A stretch of DNA of 64,000 nt from Hygrophila difformis. Lineage: Eukaryota > Streptophyta > Magnoliopsida > Lamiales > Acanthaceae. How positions within the stretch are numbered: the stretch's first letter is position 1; each line of letters begins with the position of its first letter. Below are positions 1-9,975 of this stretch, one piece after another. Position numbers and translations under genes: made by a program. Under the pieces are notes generated by a model. That model ran no database searches. It saw only the letters and a program-made list of their open reading frames with translations, and was not told where the DNA came from. The DNA lies in contig JAOANR010000010.1 of assembly GCA_030278955.1 (NCBI GenBank), positions 24,024,444 to 24,088,443 on the forward strand, read 5' to 3'.

Positions 1-299
1 TAACAATCGAAACTTGCAAAACCAAAGTTACCAAACAAAATGGTTATTATTCTACATAGGATATACACTCATCAATCATCGATTCAAAGAACGATAAAGA
101 GTTCGAAGACGGGTGGGACAAAATTCAGAAATATCCAAAAAGGCATCATATCCACATCATGCGAAGAGCGCCTATATGCAATCAACAACTGACAAAGGCA
201 GAAACGTCGAAATAAGGATGGCCCACAGAGCATATTCCTTAGTGCATTAGTATTCTGGATGGCCTACAGAGCATAATTTCTTAATTTGATTATTCCTTA

Positions 300-1160
300 G
301 TAAGGGAGGACGTGGATTTCATCGCCCACCTGCCCAGGACGACGACGACGACTGTTGTTTGGATTTAGGGTTTGGTTTGGGGGCCGAATTAAATCTGGGA
401 AAGGGGGAAGATGCGAGGCCGAGGAGGAGCCGAGGCAGGCCGGAATGGACGGAGCAGAGGTGAACAGAATCGGAGGGGCCGGCACCGGTAGAGTAATAAG
501 CATGATTTAGAAATCATTATATTATTTCTCTCAATGGAGGAGACGGAGGGAGGAGAACGCAGTACGTGCACGCATGGAAGAATAAATCCGGCTCAAGGGA
601 AGAGAGAATTAGGGTCCGGCGGCGGCGATTAGTTGCAGAGCTTGAGCTTCGTCTGTTCGATCGGCGGGGAGGAAGATCGGAAGGGTTTTGTTCGGGAGGA
701 ACGAGGAAGAAATTAACTGCGCATAGGCTTTTGGCATCAAGAGAGTGGGCCGGATTTAGTGATGGGCCGGGTCGGGTCGGGTCGAGGGTGTTTCTCTCTG
801 GTCCATCCTGTGGGGAAGTTACTGTTGTTAGACCTCCGTAATCCATTCCCCTGTCTAGAAATAAAGAATTCAGAAACGGGAAACCCAAATCCCGTTCCGT
901 CGGCTCTTCGTCCCCTCCCTCCCTCCACACTCCCAACCCCCGCTCACCGCCTCTGCGTCTGGCCGTCGTTCTCAGCCCATTCACTTAAATTTAAATCCAG
1001 CCCACATTCCCTTTCGATCGTCTGTCGTCTCCCAGTCACTCCCAGCGGCCTGCCGCCCCCGCCCGCCGCGTCTCCCCGTCGGCCTCCAGCCCTCCATCGC
1101 GCCTCTTCGTTGCCGTCCACCGTCTCCGCCGAGACCGGCCGAGGGTTTCTTATTGTGGGG
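300..1160. promoter_or_regulatory. GC-rich, UTR-like region upstream of the LBD gene; possible divergent promoter
   Basis: This stretch is much richer in G+C than its surroundings. The plus strand from about 890 to 1160 is C/T-rich like a plant 5' UTR and ends in a possible splice donor (GGGGTAATT, GT at about 1161). The minus strand from about 660 to 340 also reads like a plant 5' UTR (for example ACCCTAATTCTCTC). That suggests a leader for the LBD gene to the right, and perhaps a second transcript leaving to the left off the window. Open frames on both strands here have low-complexity, proline/arginine-rich translations, and I do not regard them as proteins. No TATA box was picked with confidence. 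Confidence 0.35.
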
Positions 1161-1162
1161 TA

Positions 1163-1345
1163 ATTTCTGCGCCATTGCTCTGTTTCTTTATTCTGCGCAA
1201 GTGCTCTGTTTCTTGATTCTGCGCCATTGCTCTGTTTCGTGTTTCTGCGCCATTGCTCTGTTTCGTGTTTCTGCGCCATTGCTCTGTTTCTTGATTCTGC
1301 GCCACTGCTCTGTTTCTTGTTTCTGCGCCATTGCTCTTCTGTTTC
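1163..1345. repeat. 26-bp minisatellite, about 7 copies
   Basis: Tandem copies of a 26-bp unit, close to TTCTGCGCCATTGCTCTGTT plus TCTTGA, run through this interval with single-base variants and one short insertion near the right end. Because 26 is not a multiple of three, the minus-strand open frame across it (alternating QWRRN, ESRNR and AQKHE blocks) only cycles through three frames of the repeat and is not a protein. It lies at or just inside the proposed first intron of the LBD gene. Confidence 0.85.
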
Positions 1346-1862
1346 TCTGTTTCGGCGCCATTGGGGATTCGAAATGCTTTTCACATTCTCTCTGTCTTGC
1401 TGGTGTCTTGATAATAATGATAGCCCAGTATGATTCATTTTCTGGTGTGATTCATTTTTCTTGATCAATATGAGCTAGTCAATTACTGATTAATAACTGT
1501 TTGCGATTTACTGTTTATGCTTAGCCCATTGTTCTCCTGCTTGCTGCTTAGCCAGGTTGCCGGTTCTAATGTTTTTGTTCTTGGTTTTGCTTTCCGATTT
1601 TAGTTGTTGAATTTAAAGTATTTCCTGGTTCTTAATCAGATAATCTGATGCTTATATATATATATATATACATATTGTGTAAATAGCTATTGATATATTT
1701 AAAAATGGAGGAATGATCATTGTTACCCGCTTGATTTTTGCATATGGAATGGTTTATGGTTTATGTTGGCTTCTAAATATGAAATTGGTTTATGTTGCTT
1801 GAATTCCAATTACATGTTAATATATATTTTTTCTTTGCCTTTTCTTTTTACTATTAGATTTT

Positions 1863-2027
1863 TTTTTTTTTTTTGCTGAACAGCCTATACAGGCTAGGAA
1901 AGTGGTGGGAACCCATGCTACACAATTACAAAGGGGAAAAGGGAGGGATAGGGGCCGGGTGGGAATCGAACCCTCAACCTAAAGGTTGAGTGCTAGGGGC
2001 TTAACCACTTTGGCTAAGTTCCAATCC
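1863..2027 (-). mobile_element. tRNA-derived SINE, full length, minus strand
   Basis: Read on the minus strand the element has a tRNA-like head with an A box (TAGCCAAAGTGG) and a B box (GGTTCGATTCC), a body, the 3' motif AGCCTGTATAGGCTGTTCAG and a poly(A) tail, which appears here as a T run at the left. It is flanked by a perfect 19-bp target duplication beginning CTTTTTACTATTAGA at 1844-1862 and 2028-2046. Three further family members or pieces with the same 3' motif make the family assignment secure within this window. Confidence 0.9.
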
Positions 2028-3986
2028 CTTTTTACTATTAGATTTTAGTATTGAAGATAGTTTTTAATTCATAAAAGACCACTGGCCTTTTGCTGCACAT
2101 GAATAATTTTATACGATTATGTTGTGAGTAAATTTGACAGAACTTGATGGAGTTGAGGTGGTAAATTTTTTTCCTATATTAAGCAATATCTTTGAATTTA
2201 AAATAAATAAAATGAGCATTTTGTTTTCTCTAGCAAAAGTTTCTTATGCATTCATATGATCATATCCAAAGCTACTGTCAATCTCCTGTCATGTATTATA
2301 TTTTAAGAATTGCATATTGAACATTTTATAGTGTCCAGCATAGATAGTGCCATAGTGGTGGGTATTTCCTGTCACTGTGTATTGTGTATCAGTAGTAGTG
2401 TGTGAGTATGTTGGAGAGAGCGAAATGCCCATGAAAAGGGTGTTGGTGTACCATGACAAGATCTAGATTCTCCAAGCATATATAGAAAATGTTTTTTAGT
2501 TTTGGATTATAATTTTGACAATACATCTGGTTATGGAATATCAAATGACATGGAATTAGGCTTGAGGATATACCTTCTTTAGTCCCAAAAACATAGAAAA
2601 TTAAATTATAAACAATATATACTTATATGTATATATCAAAAGGATAATTATGAATAAGTCATGTGAATGATTAATTTAAAAGAAAAAAACAAAATTAATA
2701 ATTGAATGCAGGGAATGAGGCTTGAGATTACAGTAGAACCTAATTTTGATTTGTTGGATTTATCTCATTAACATTAGTGCCATTCTCCAACTCTAGAATT
2801 TGCTTTAAATTTCTTATTTCTAGTACCAATTTTTTGATGATTTATTTCGTGATTGTATCAGCTTTTTAATTTGGTATCTATTAGTTGAGATTGGCCATTC
2901 AGGTCCATTATATTGCTTATCATCTTATTGTTAGGAACACTAAATTTATTTCCATTGGCTCATAAAGGAAAAGATAGCATGAATTTCTTAAATGATGGCA
3001 ATAATAATTTTCAATATGTGTATAATGGTTGAACACGAGTAACTTGGCAAATCACCAATGAGAAGAAGAAAATAATTATGTATGTGTGCGTGCTCTTGTT
3101 TATATTTCAATTCTTTGAGATTGCATGATTAAGAAAGTAATGGAGCGAGAATTGTTTTGCGTGAGAAACCAGACCTTTATACTCTCTGACAAACCACTGG
3201 TGATGTGTGTCTTCTTTTTTCACTATATAGTTTGCTCATTTTTCTTGGTGGTTTTGGTGGTGAGTGTTTTGAAGATTCATTTGAAGTAGGTTTTGACGTA
3301 TGCATGTTAGTGTTTGTTTTCATCTCCCCACCCCCACTCAGTTCTGTGAATTTTGTGGGCTTTGATTTTGATCAAGAGTTTACAGTGAGGACATGGAAAA
3401 TTCTTGACCTTTGTATTAACTGTAAAACAAGAATTATATGGCTTGTTGAGGTTTACTTTTGGAAGTGGAAATATTCGATGCTAGAACAAAGTTTGATTTG
3501 CATTCAAAGCATATTTACAATTTAAAGGAGGAATTATCCTTTTGGTTGTAGAAAATTCAGGGAGTGGTCTTGTGACCGTCATATTTATATGTCGAGTATA
3601 CACGTTTTTGCTTTTCGGTTTGATCGAACTTAGCTTCTTTTTTTTTTTTTTCCTTCGAATTAATACAATTGTTTTCTTCCTTCCTTAAAAATAACTTCTA
3701 AGCTTATGGAGGATCTATTTTTTTTTTTTTTGTGGAAATCTTCCATGTTGGCTTTAATATTGTCTTGATTGCTTCAATTTTGTTTAATTGGTTAATGAAC
3801 TTCCTGGACGTATACACGGTCTTTCACACTGTTGTAAATTTAATTTCATTTTCTTGTGCATCTAATTCATTATTTATGTTAATACAAAATTCCTGGACTG
3901 ATTTGAGTGTATTGTATATGTTCCATGATTAATAATGTTTGGCCTCAGCTGAGTTGGTGCTGAAGAAGAGGAACTTAAAACTTACG

Positions 3987-4895
3987 ATGTCAAACTCTCC
4001 ATGTGCTGCATGCAAGTGCCTCCGTCGAAAGTGCACTCCTGATTGTCCCTTCGCTCCATACTTCCCCCCAGACAACCCCCAAAAGTTCACCAACGTACAT
4101 AAAGTCTTTGGCGCGAGCAATGTGGCCAAGCTTCTTAATGAAATCAACTCTAACAACCGTGAGGATGCTGTGAATTCACTGGCCTATGAAGCAGAGTGCC
4201 GGCTGCGCGACCCTGTGTATGGTTGTGTTGGCCTCATATCCATCCTTCAACACAAGCTTAAGCAAGTACAGCATGATGTGGAAGTAGCAAAGAAAGAGTT
4301 ATCCACTTACATTGGTCCTACTGCACTGTTGCCAATGCTCGGTCATACGGGTGGTATTGTCCATCAGCAACAACAACTGCAATCACAGAATTACGGCATG
4401 CCGGGTTACCAAGTGATGCCTTACAATACCCATTCAATGAGTGGTCTGCCAATGGGTGTTCCTCAACAGCAGCAGTGTCTAGAGGCGCAACAATTAGCAG
4501 CAGCTAGAGAGCAGGAGATGCTGAGAGCTTATGAACTTCAGCAGCATTTTGATTTAATGAAGTTTGATGATCCACAGGTCACTGTTGCTGGATATAATCA
4601 CCAAATGCCGGCAGATATGCATCTACAACCATCTTTGGCTCTGGGCAGTTCCTATGAAACCCTTCCTTATCAGGACCAGCCCAATCCTCACGATCAGCTT
4701 CTGATACAACCACCTGCAGTTGTTGCATCTCATCATCCTAATATACCTCAGCAACAATTAGTTCTTCAGGGCTACCATTCTCAACCACAACTAGTGGAAG
4801 CGAAGGATGTGGATAACGATGTTGATGATGAAGACGCTGACGAAGACAAGAACATTGTTCCTTTATCTGTTGCTGAATTTCAGAATCCCCACTGA
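3987..4895 (+). CDS. LOB-domain (LBD/ASL) transcription factor, class I, LBD36/ASL1-like
   Basis: Plant-specific nuclear DNA-binding protein of 302 aa. The LOB domain fills residues 5 to about 110. It has the zinc-finger-like block C6-X2-C9-X6-C16-X3-C20, the GAS block starting at FGASNV, a DPVYGCVG motif, and a leucine-zipper-like coiled coil (ILQHKLKQVQ onward). The C-terminal part is rich in glutamine and histidine and ends in an acidic DDEDADED stretch, typical of a regulatory tail. The open frame extends upstream to 3939, but only through a TTG and the putative splice acceptor, so the ATG at 3987 is chosen: it starts right before the conserved domain. The domain resembles LBD36/ASL1 and AS2 (LBD6), which act in leaf polarity and organ boundaries. 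The coding region has no intron; introns are inferred in both UTRs. Paralogue assignment is from memory. Confidence 0.93.
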   Translation: MSNSPCAACKCLRRKCTPDCPFAPYFPPDNPQKFTNVHKVFGASNVAKLLNEINSNNREDAVNSLAYEAECRLRDPVYGCVGLISILQHKLKQVQHDVEVAKKELSTYIGPTALLPMLGHTGGIVHQQQQLQSQNYGMPGYQVMPYNTHSMSGLPMGVPQQQQCLEAQQLAAAREQEMLRAYELQQHFDLMKFDDPQVTVAGYNHQMPADMHLQPSLALGSSYETLPYQDQPNPHDQLLIQPPAVVASHHPNIPQQQLVLQGYHSQPQLVEAKDVDNDVDDEDADEDKNIVPLSVAEFQNPH

Positions 4896-4914
4896 GCTTT
4901 ATTTATCCATCCAG

Positions 4915-5742
4915 GTAAACATCCTTCATCTCCTTTATCTTCCCTTGCTCTAAATTTATACTAGCTCTGTTTGTTTTTTCAATAGTATAACATATTGATT
5001 TTTTTAATCACTTTGCGTGGTTTACCTTTGAACCAATGTTTCATCACATTAATACCAAAAAGAAAAAAAAGGTTACGCTTTATTGTATTGGCCTAATAAC
5101 GTAGTTTTAGAATATTCACTTTATACAAGTTTTACTTGGACACAATTTGAATTATTAATTGTTAAAATTGTCATTTGACTTGGACTTCGTGTGTAGTGAG
5201 AATGATGCACTTTAAAAAGCTGGAGGTAGTATTAAACCTTGACCTTATGCTTTTCCTACATGACTTGGGTTTAATTCACTCTTCAAGTCCTCTATTTTTT
5301 TTTCTTTTTTTTTTCCCCTATTTTCTTTTATTTTATTATTATTGACATTTTATTTTGTGTGTGTGTGGAGGGGGGAGTGTTAATTTGTTGTGTAGAGATT
5401 TTGGTTGGCACATTCTTTGTATATTGATTTTGGTTTTATTACAAAGCAGTGTACTTTTTCTGCTAATTTATTGATCACTATTTTAGGAGTAAGTACATTA
5501 TAATACCCTATTATTCCTGACGGTGATGATTATTAACTAATTGCCAAAAAAAAAAAAACAAAACTAATTGTCCTGCATGTTGGGGTGTGGGTTGACTTGT
5601 TTTTATTTAATTTAATTAATTGTTTTTGACGATTTGGTTCATCTTATATATTGGAATTCATGGTTTTCAAGAATTGGAATAAGTTCGATGAATGATTATT
5701 GCTGACATCTTATTTTGGTTGCTACTTTGAATTTTCTTGCAG
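4915..5742 (+). other. Probable 3' UTR intron of the LBD gene
   Basis: A donor CCAG-GTAAAC lies 20 bases after the LBD stop codon, and a strong acceptor TTTTCTTGCAG ends at 5742. The interval is T-rich and non-coding. The following exon (5743 to about 5930) ends near an AATAAA at about 5910, which would be the poly(A) signal. A piece around 5085-5200 resembles sequence near 20060-20130, so part of an old MITE is probably embedded. The exon junction would lie less than 50 nt after the stop, which normally does not trigger nonsense-mediated decay. Confidence 0.55.
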
Positions 5743-5929
5743 CAAATGTAGATAGGCAAGGAGCGCAAAATCAAATGAAAGGAGAGTGATCGAGGGTCAT
5801 CTGGTTGATACACAATCCTCTTGTTCGAACATTATATTTTCATAATTTCTGCCGATTTGTTGGAATTTCAGTTCTAGGATATTATACCAAACTTGTTTCT
5901 CCCGTATAGAATAAAACCATTAATCCGAA

Positions 5930-6594
5930 ACAATGAAGTATACAAGTTGAAAATATATAAAGATGAATGATTCATGGCTACTTCGCGCTAATTCACTTGG
6001 AGGGTGTTTGGTAAAGCGAATTGGACCTTTCCTTGTTTGTTTAGGCTTCGGAATTGAATACCGAGAAATAAATTGATTCCTTTCTCTAGTTTCATTTCTC
6101 GACAAAACACGGAAAATTGGGCAGAATTGGTCTGAGTTACAAAATCAATTCTCAAATCAAATATTGTTGCACACAAGGGTAGCTCAAAACCCTCGCCCAT
6201 TCCTCCGCACAGGTTTCATCTGTCTTCTCCATTTTTCTGAGTCTGGGCTCTCCAGGAACTCCATAGTCTCTGCTGTGTCCGGCATCTCCACCGTTTGGGT
6301 TTGTTCTTCAGGTATGTTTATGTTTCACATTCCAAATATTCAGAAACCTCCGCAGCCGCAATCCCCCGTTTTATTTGTGTATTTTGTATGTATTGTTGTA
6401 GTTGAATAAGATTAGTGATTAGGAGAAAACAAAGATGAATGTAGTATTTTGAACAATTTTCTTGCCTCTCGCATGAAGCTTTTCAGATGTTACCCTTTCT
6501 GGGCGCATCCACACCATTCAAGCCTACAATGGACAGTCCGGGTTGTACGGCTAAGATTTGCCTATTCTTTGGGACTATGTATAGTTAAAAATTA
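5930..6594. other. Intergenic; MITE-like and exon-like scraps
   Basis: From about 5995 the text (GGAGGGTGTTTGGTAAAGCG) resembles the ends of common plant MITEs. At 6164-6311 there is an open, exon-like stretch ending in a good donor (TCTTCAG-GTATGT), but it has no ATG and no recognisable domain. It could be a relic first exon or chance. Nothing else is supported. Confidence 0.3.
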
Positions 6595-7219
6595 GGGAGA
6601 AGTTAGGGTGCAATCAAGACATTTCTCTTGATGTACTGCGGCCTCCCGTAGCGTTGATTCACTTTGTGAAGTGAATCGACGGTCGAGATTAAGTTAAAGG
6701 GTAAAAATGTAATTTTGTCATATTACTTCAAAATATACCTAGTACATTTAAGTGACAATTTGTATAAATTTCAGCGATTTGTTAATATTTCAGCGACGAA
6801 CATAATGTTGTCACCGCGGCTTCTGTATGTTTCAGCGACGAAGTGTAGTATATTTCAGCAACGCAATATAGTATATTTCAGCGACATGCTATAGTATTTT
6901 TCAGCGACTTGATAATGTTCATTTCAGCGACTTCATAAACGTTGAAACTTCAATTCTTTGGTTTAACATATTCAGTGACGAGCTGTATGTATTTCAGCAA
7001 TGTGGTGTGTATATTTCAGCGACGGACTATGTGTATTTCAGCGACATGCGACAATGTTTTCAGCAATAACAACATACGTATATTTCAGCGATTTAACCGT
7101 TATATATTTTTCGGACAATTTTACCATTTTACATTTTGAACTATTGGATTTTAAATGAACAGTTGATATTGGTGCCTTGATGTGTTGCGGATCTTGTTTA
7201 TTGCACTGCAACCAATCCG
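6595..7219. mobile_element. MULE-type MITE (copy 1) with internal TTTCAGCGAC array
   Basis: A 625-bp element with inverted termini (left GGGAGAAGTTAGGGTGCAAT, right end diverged) and a 9-bp target duplication TAAAAATTA at 6586-6594 and 7220-7228. The interior contains about a dozen copies of TTTCAGCGAC at irregular intervals of roughly 20-40 bp. A second copy lies at 17356-17978. A 9-bp duplication suits the Mutator-like superfamily. Open frames in it are by-products of the repeat. Confidence 0.75.
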
Positions 7220-7228
7220 TAAAAATTA

Positions 7229-7495
7229 AGTAGGTAGCCACAAGCATGAAAATCTGAAACAAAACAACAGAGAAAAGGGATTTGGAGAATTGTTAGAATT
7301 AGATTTGGAAAGTAATGATTACAGTACTAGAGTGTGAATGGAATAATAGTGATGAATAGAGTAGCAGTTGCATAGCACAATTTGTGGTGTAGAGAGAATT
7401 CAAATGGACAAAAAAAGTAATGGGAAATTGAAGTTAAAGGCACGAGTTCAACAAACTCATTTCTATTCCATGTAGTAGTTAGCCAAGTACCCTAT
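7229..7495. other. Intergenic, no gene seen
   Basis: AT-rich sequence between the MITE and the hAT-like element. It continues after 16970, as expected if the large element inserted here. No coding frame or RNA gene was recognised. Confidence 0.5.
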
Positions 7496-8174
7496 ATCCC
7501 GAGCAGTAGCGAAACTAGAAATGATAATAAGGGGGGCCAATTATACTAAAAAAAAAATGTTTCATAAAAAGAATTAACCCAAAACCAACTACAAACTATT
7601 ATAAATATCGTTCAAATAACGTTACAAAATAATAATGCAAACCTAACTTCCAACCGAGGGCGAAAAACGTCCATGCGGTAACTATAATGTTCGAGTCGCC
7701 ATTTTTTGAAACCTCTATAAAAAAAACTTACCGATATGGAGATGGATTACTGTTAGGAGTTAATCATATTCTTGTTTTTCTTTGTTGTTATTGCATTGTT
7801 CAAACTTCGAACTCATAATGAAGAAAATGGTTAGACTTTGAAATTTGATTTATAATGATGGTGAATTGGCGATAAACGGCAAAAACCTGGTAAAGAGGAA
7901 GAAAACAAAAAACCTAGTATAAAGGATCTAAATAAGAGCAAATGTAAGAAAAGTACCTCTTTCAAAAAATACTTACAACTTCACTACCCTATACTAAAAT
8001 ACTTACAACTTAACTACCTAACTACCAAAAATACCCCTTACTTTTCAAACCCACTACAAATAAAATAATAAACCCCCAATCAACCAATTATAACTTACAA
8101 ATCAAACACCTAATAAACCATACATCTAAAAATAAAACTTTCAAGTAAACAATTAAAACTTACTCAATAAAGAA

Positions 8175-8441
8175 ATGGATCAAGAAGTAATAAATTCATT
8201 AATATATGAATATGGAATATATTTACAAACTATGGAAGAAAGAATTGAAAATTGGAATGATATTGTTTATACTATGCTAATATTTTTAACTGAATATAAT
8301 CAAAAAGTATATCCCTATTCAGAAGAAAAATGTTTTTGGGACAGAATAATTCTCCTTAGAATTGGTTCAGAAAGTGAAAACTATGATGACGACTATCCAG
8401 GAAATTTAAGTAATTACGGTGAATATGATTTCTCTGATTAA
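8175..8441 (+). CDS. Small caulimovirid ORF upstream of the primer site, unknown function
   Basis: An 88-aa ORF starting at an ATG in A-rich context (AAAGAAATGG). The product is acidic, with several tyrosines and an acidic C-terminus (DDDYPGN to FSD). No domain recognised. It lies between the viral leader and the primer binding site, the place where caulimoviruses and soymoviruses carry a small, often dispensable ORF (VII or Ia). The position supports viral origin; the function is unknown. Confidence 0.55.
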   Translation: MDQEVINSLIYEYGIYLQTMEERIENWNDIVYTMLIFLTEYNQKVYPYSEEKCFWDRIILLRIGSESENYDDDYPGNLSNYGEYDFSD

Positions 8442-8527
8442 GTATAAAATTGGAAACCCATACTACATCCACAAACATCACCAATTTTTATAAGAAAGCA
8501 AATAAACATTTTACCCTCAAAACAATT

Positions 8528-8541
8528 TGGTATCAAAGCCC
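8528..8541 (+). other. Caulimovirid minus-strand primer binding site (initiator tRNA-Met)
   Basis: TGGTATCAAAGCCC closely matches the plant pararetrovirus primer site, which is complementary to the 3' end of initiator tRNA-Met (consensus TGGTATCAGAGC). One or two positions differ from the consensus. It sits just before the second viral ORF. It marks the start of minus-strand DNA synthesis and conventionally position 1 of the viral map. Confidence 0.85.
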
Positions 8542-8559
8542 AGAACGATTAATTTGGAC

Positions 8560-9294
8560 ATGAGTAACCATAATCATAATGATCATATATTAAACTATCA
8601 TATGTCAAGATTAAGATTAAATACTTCAGAACAACTATACCCAGAATATATTCCAACAGCAAGATATCCTTTAGATGAAAATCAAGAAATAGATTATCCA
8701 CTAAGTACGATTAATCCACTCGATACTGAAAACTATATAATAAATAGAAATGATGAATATGCACAAAATAACACCGAGAGCTTGATGATACAAGCAAGAA
8801 TTGAAAGAGCATTTCTAAACAGAATAAGAGGATTAGAACCACAAATAAGACCACTTACAGACATAAGAAGCAACGATAATCGTAGATTTTTAACACCCAC
8901 ATTTAATCCTGATCATGAAATAAGTCAAAGAGAAATAGAAAATATGGATCAACAAATAGAAGAAAGAAAAACATACATAGATAGAAGAAGAAGAAGATTA
9001 AATAGATTACAAAACGATGAAGAATTTGGAATAAGACTAGGAAATAGAGGAAAAAGATTACTTTGGATAGGAAACTATATAATTGAAACGGAAGAATATA
9101 ATGGTAATTTAATACAATTTATATCAAAAAGAGACGAAGAACAAGAGTTAGTATCACAAGTCAAATTATCTATAATCAACAATGAAATTACAACTTACAG
9201 AATGTTTCCAGGATATATAATACACAACACCATGTTTACTAGAACACCTTCACCCGAAATTTCAGATCAAGAATCAAATTATAGTGAAGACTAA
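8560..9294 (+). CDS. Caulimovirid ORF of unknown function, 244 aa
   Basis: The ORF is open from a TTG at 8527, but the first ATG is at 8560, just after the primer site, and is chosen. The product is hydrophilic and asparagine-rich near its start. It has a basic, arginine-rich coiled segment in the middle (ERKTYIDRRRRRLNRLQ) and a more ordered-looking C-terminal third (RGKRLLWIGNY to MFPGYIIHN). I recognise no family. Its position, directly after the primer site and ahead of the small coiled-coil ORFs, is where other caulimovirids have genus-specific genes. The A-rich codon use matches the neighbouring viral ORFs. Confidence 0.6.
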   Translation: MSNHNHNDHILNYHMSRLRLNTSEQLYPEYIPTARYPLDENQEIDYPLSTINPLDTENYIINRNDEYAQNNTESLMIQARIERAFLNRIRGLEPQIRPLTDIRSNDNRRFLTPTFNPDHEISQREIENMDQQIEERKTYIDRRRRRLNRLQNDEEFGIRLGNRGKRLLWIGNYIIETEEYNGNLIQFISKRDEEQELVSQVKLSIINNEITTYRMFPGYIIHNTMFTRTPSPEISDQESNYSED

Positions 9295-9298
9295 TAAG

Positions 9299-9625
9299 AT
9301 GCCAGGAATAAAGTTAGAGAACGAAACAATAGAAAGACTGACTAATAAAATTCATGAGATAGAAAGTCAACCACAAGATATAAGTACCATAATAATGAAA
9401 CAAAAACTATTAAGAATAAAATTCAAGATTTCTAAAATGATAGATGAAAGAGAAGCATATGTAATTGTACAAAAACACATAGATCCAGAAAAAGAAGAAT
9501 CGGAGTTAATAAAAGAATGGTATTTAAATGAATTAGAAATAATAGAAATAAAAGAATTAGAAAGGGAAACTGAAATAGATGAAGTAAACGACTTCATTAG
9601 AAACATAAGAAATATTAGAAGATGA
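9299..9625 (+). CDS. Small caulimovirid ORF, 108 aa, helical
   Basis: The ATG at 9299 follows the previous stop by four bases; the open frame also extends back to a GTG at 9284. The product is highly charged (E/K/I-rich) and predicted to be mainly helical. It overlaps the next ORF by ATGA. By position it could correspond to the ORF II-type protein of caulimoviruses (insect transmission), but no diagnostic motif is visible, so the function is left open. Confidence 0.6.
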   Translation: MPGIKLENETIERLTNKIHEIESQPQDISTIIMKQKLLRIKFKISKMIDEREAYVIVQKHIDPEKEESELIKEWYLNELEIIEIKELERETEIDEVNDFIRNIRNIRR

Positions 9626-9975
9626 GTTATCTAGAAGATTTAGAAACAATAAAAGATGGAATTGAACTAATAAAAGAACTAATGATAAGTCTAGATACAA
9701 GACTCTACAATATCGAAAGATACATAGACAAAACAATAATTAAAACTCCACAAAAGCAAGTAGAATTAGAAAAGTCACTCCCACTACCGAAATGGGAAAA
9801 AACACCAGAACCAGGAAGTCTCGATCATAGAGTAATGATGAAAGAAATAGAAAAATTAAACAAACAAAACAAAATTAGAATCCTGATAGAAAAAGTAGAA
9901 AAATTAAAAAAGATAAACGAAGAAATAAAGGAAGATAAATTAGAAAGTAGAGAAGATAAAGAAGAAACAGAATGA
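9622..9975 (+). CDS. Virion-associated protein-like ORF, 117 aa
   Basis: Starts at the ATG of an ATGA overlap with the previous ORF and ends in another ATGA overlap with the coat protein ORF. The N-terminal 40 residues form a likely coiled coil (isoleucine/leucine heptads around IKDGIELIKELM). A proline-containing linker follows (LPLPKWEKTPEP), then a second long K/E-rich helix. Size, coiled coil and position immediately upstream of the coat protein match the virion-associated protein (ORF III) of caulimoviruses, which attaches to the capsid and helps vector transmission and movement. The assignment is by position and architecture. Confidence 0.6.
   Translation: MSYLEDLETIKDGIELIKELMISLDTRLYNIERYIDKTIIKTPQKQVELEKSLPLPKWEKTPEPGSLDHRVMMKEIEKLNKQNKIRILIEKVEKLKKINEEIKEDKLESREDKEETE

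Larger units (their letters stand above)
1161..3948 (+). other. Probable 5' UTR intron of the LBD gene
   Basis: The interval is T-rich and has no plausible coding frame, as expected of a plant intron. It is bounded by a possible donor (GGG-GTAATT at 1161) and a good acceptor (TTTGGCCTCAG, AG at 3947-3948) 38 bases before the LBD start codon. AS2/ASL-type LBD genes are known to carry a 5' UTR intron. The interval holds a short AT dinucleotide run (about 1652-1671), a SINE and several poly-T runs. The acceptor is the better supported end. Confidence 0.5.

Noticed and set aside
517..984. 155-aa minus-strand frame in the GC-rich leader
   Set aside because: Arginine/proline/serine-rich translation of UTR-like DNA, overlapped by similar frames on the other strand; no start context or domain.
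944..1468. 174-aa minus-strand frame with repeated QWRRN and SRNRA blocks
   Set aside because: It is the 26-bp minisatellite read through its three frames, flanked by UTR-like sequence; no domain.
1943..2020. tRNA gene suggested by A- and B-box sequences
   Set aside because: No cloverleaf with an anticodon arm was found; the boxes belong to a SINE with poly(A) tail and target duplication. The same holds for 19483 and 30090.
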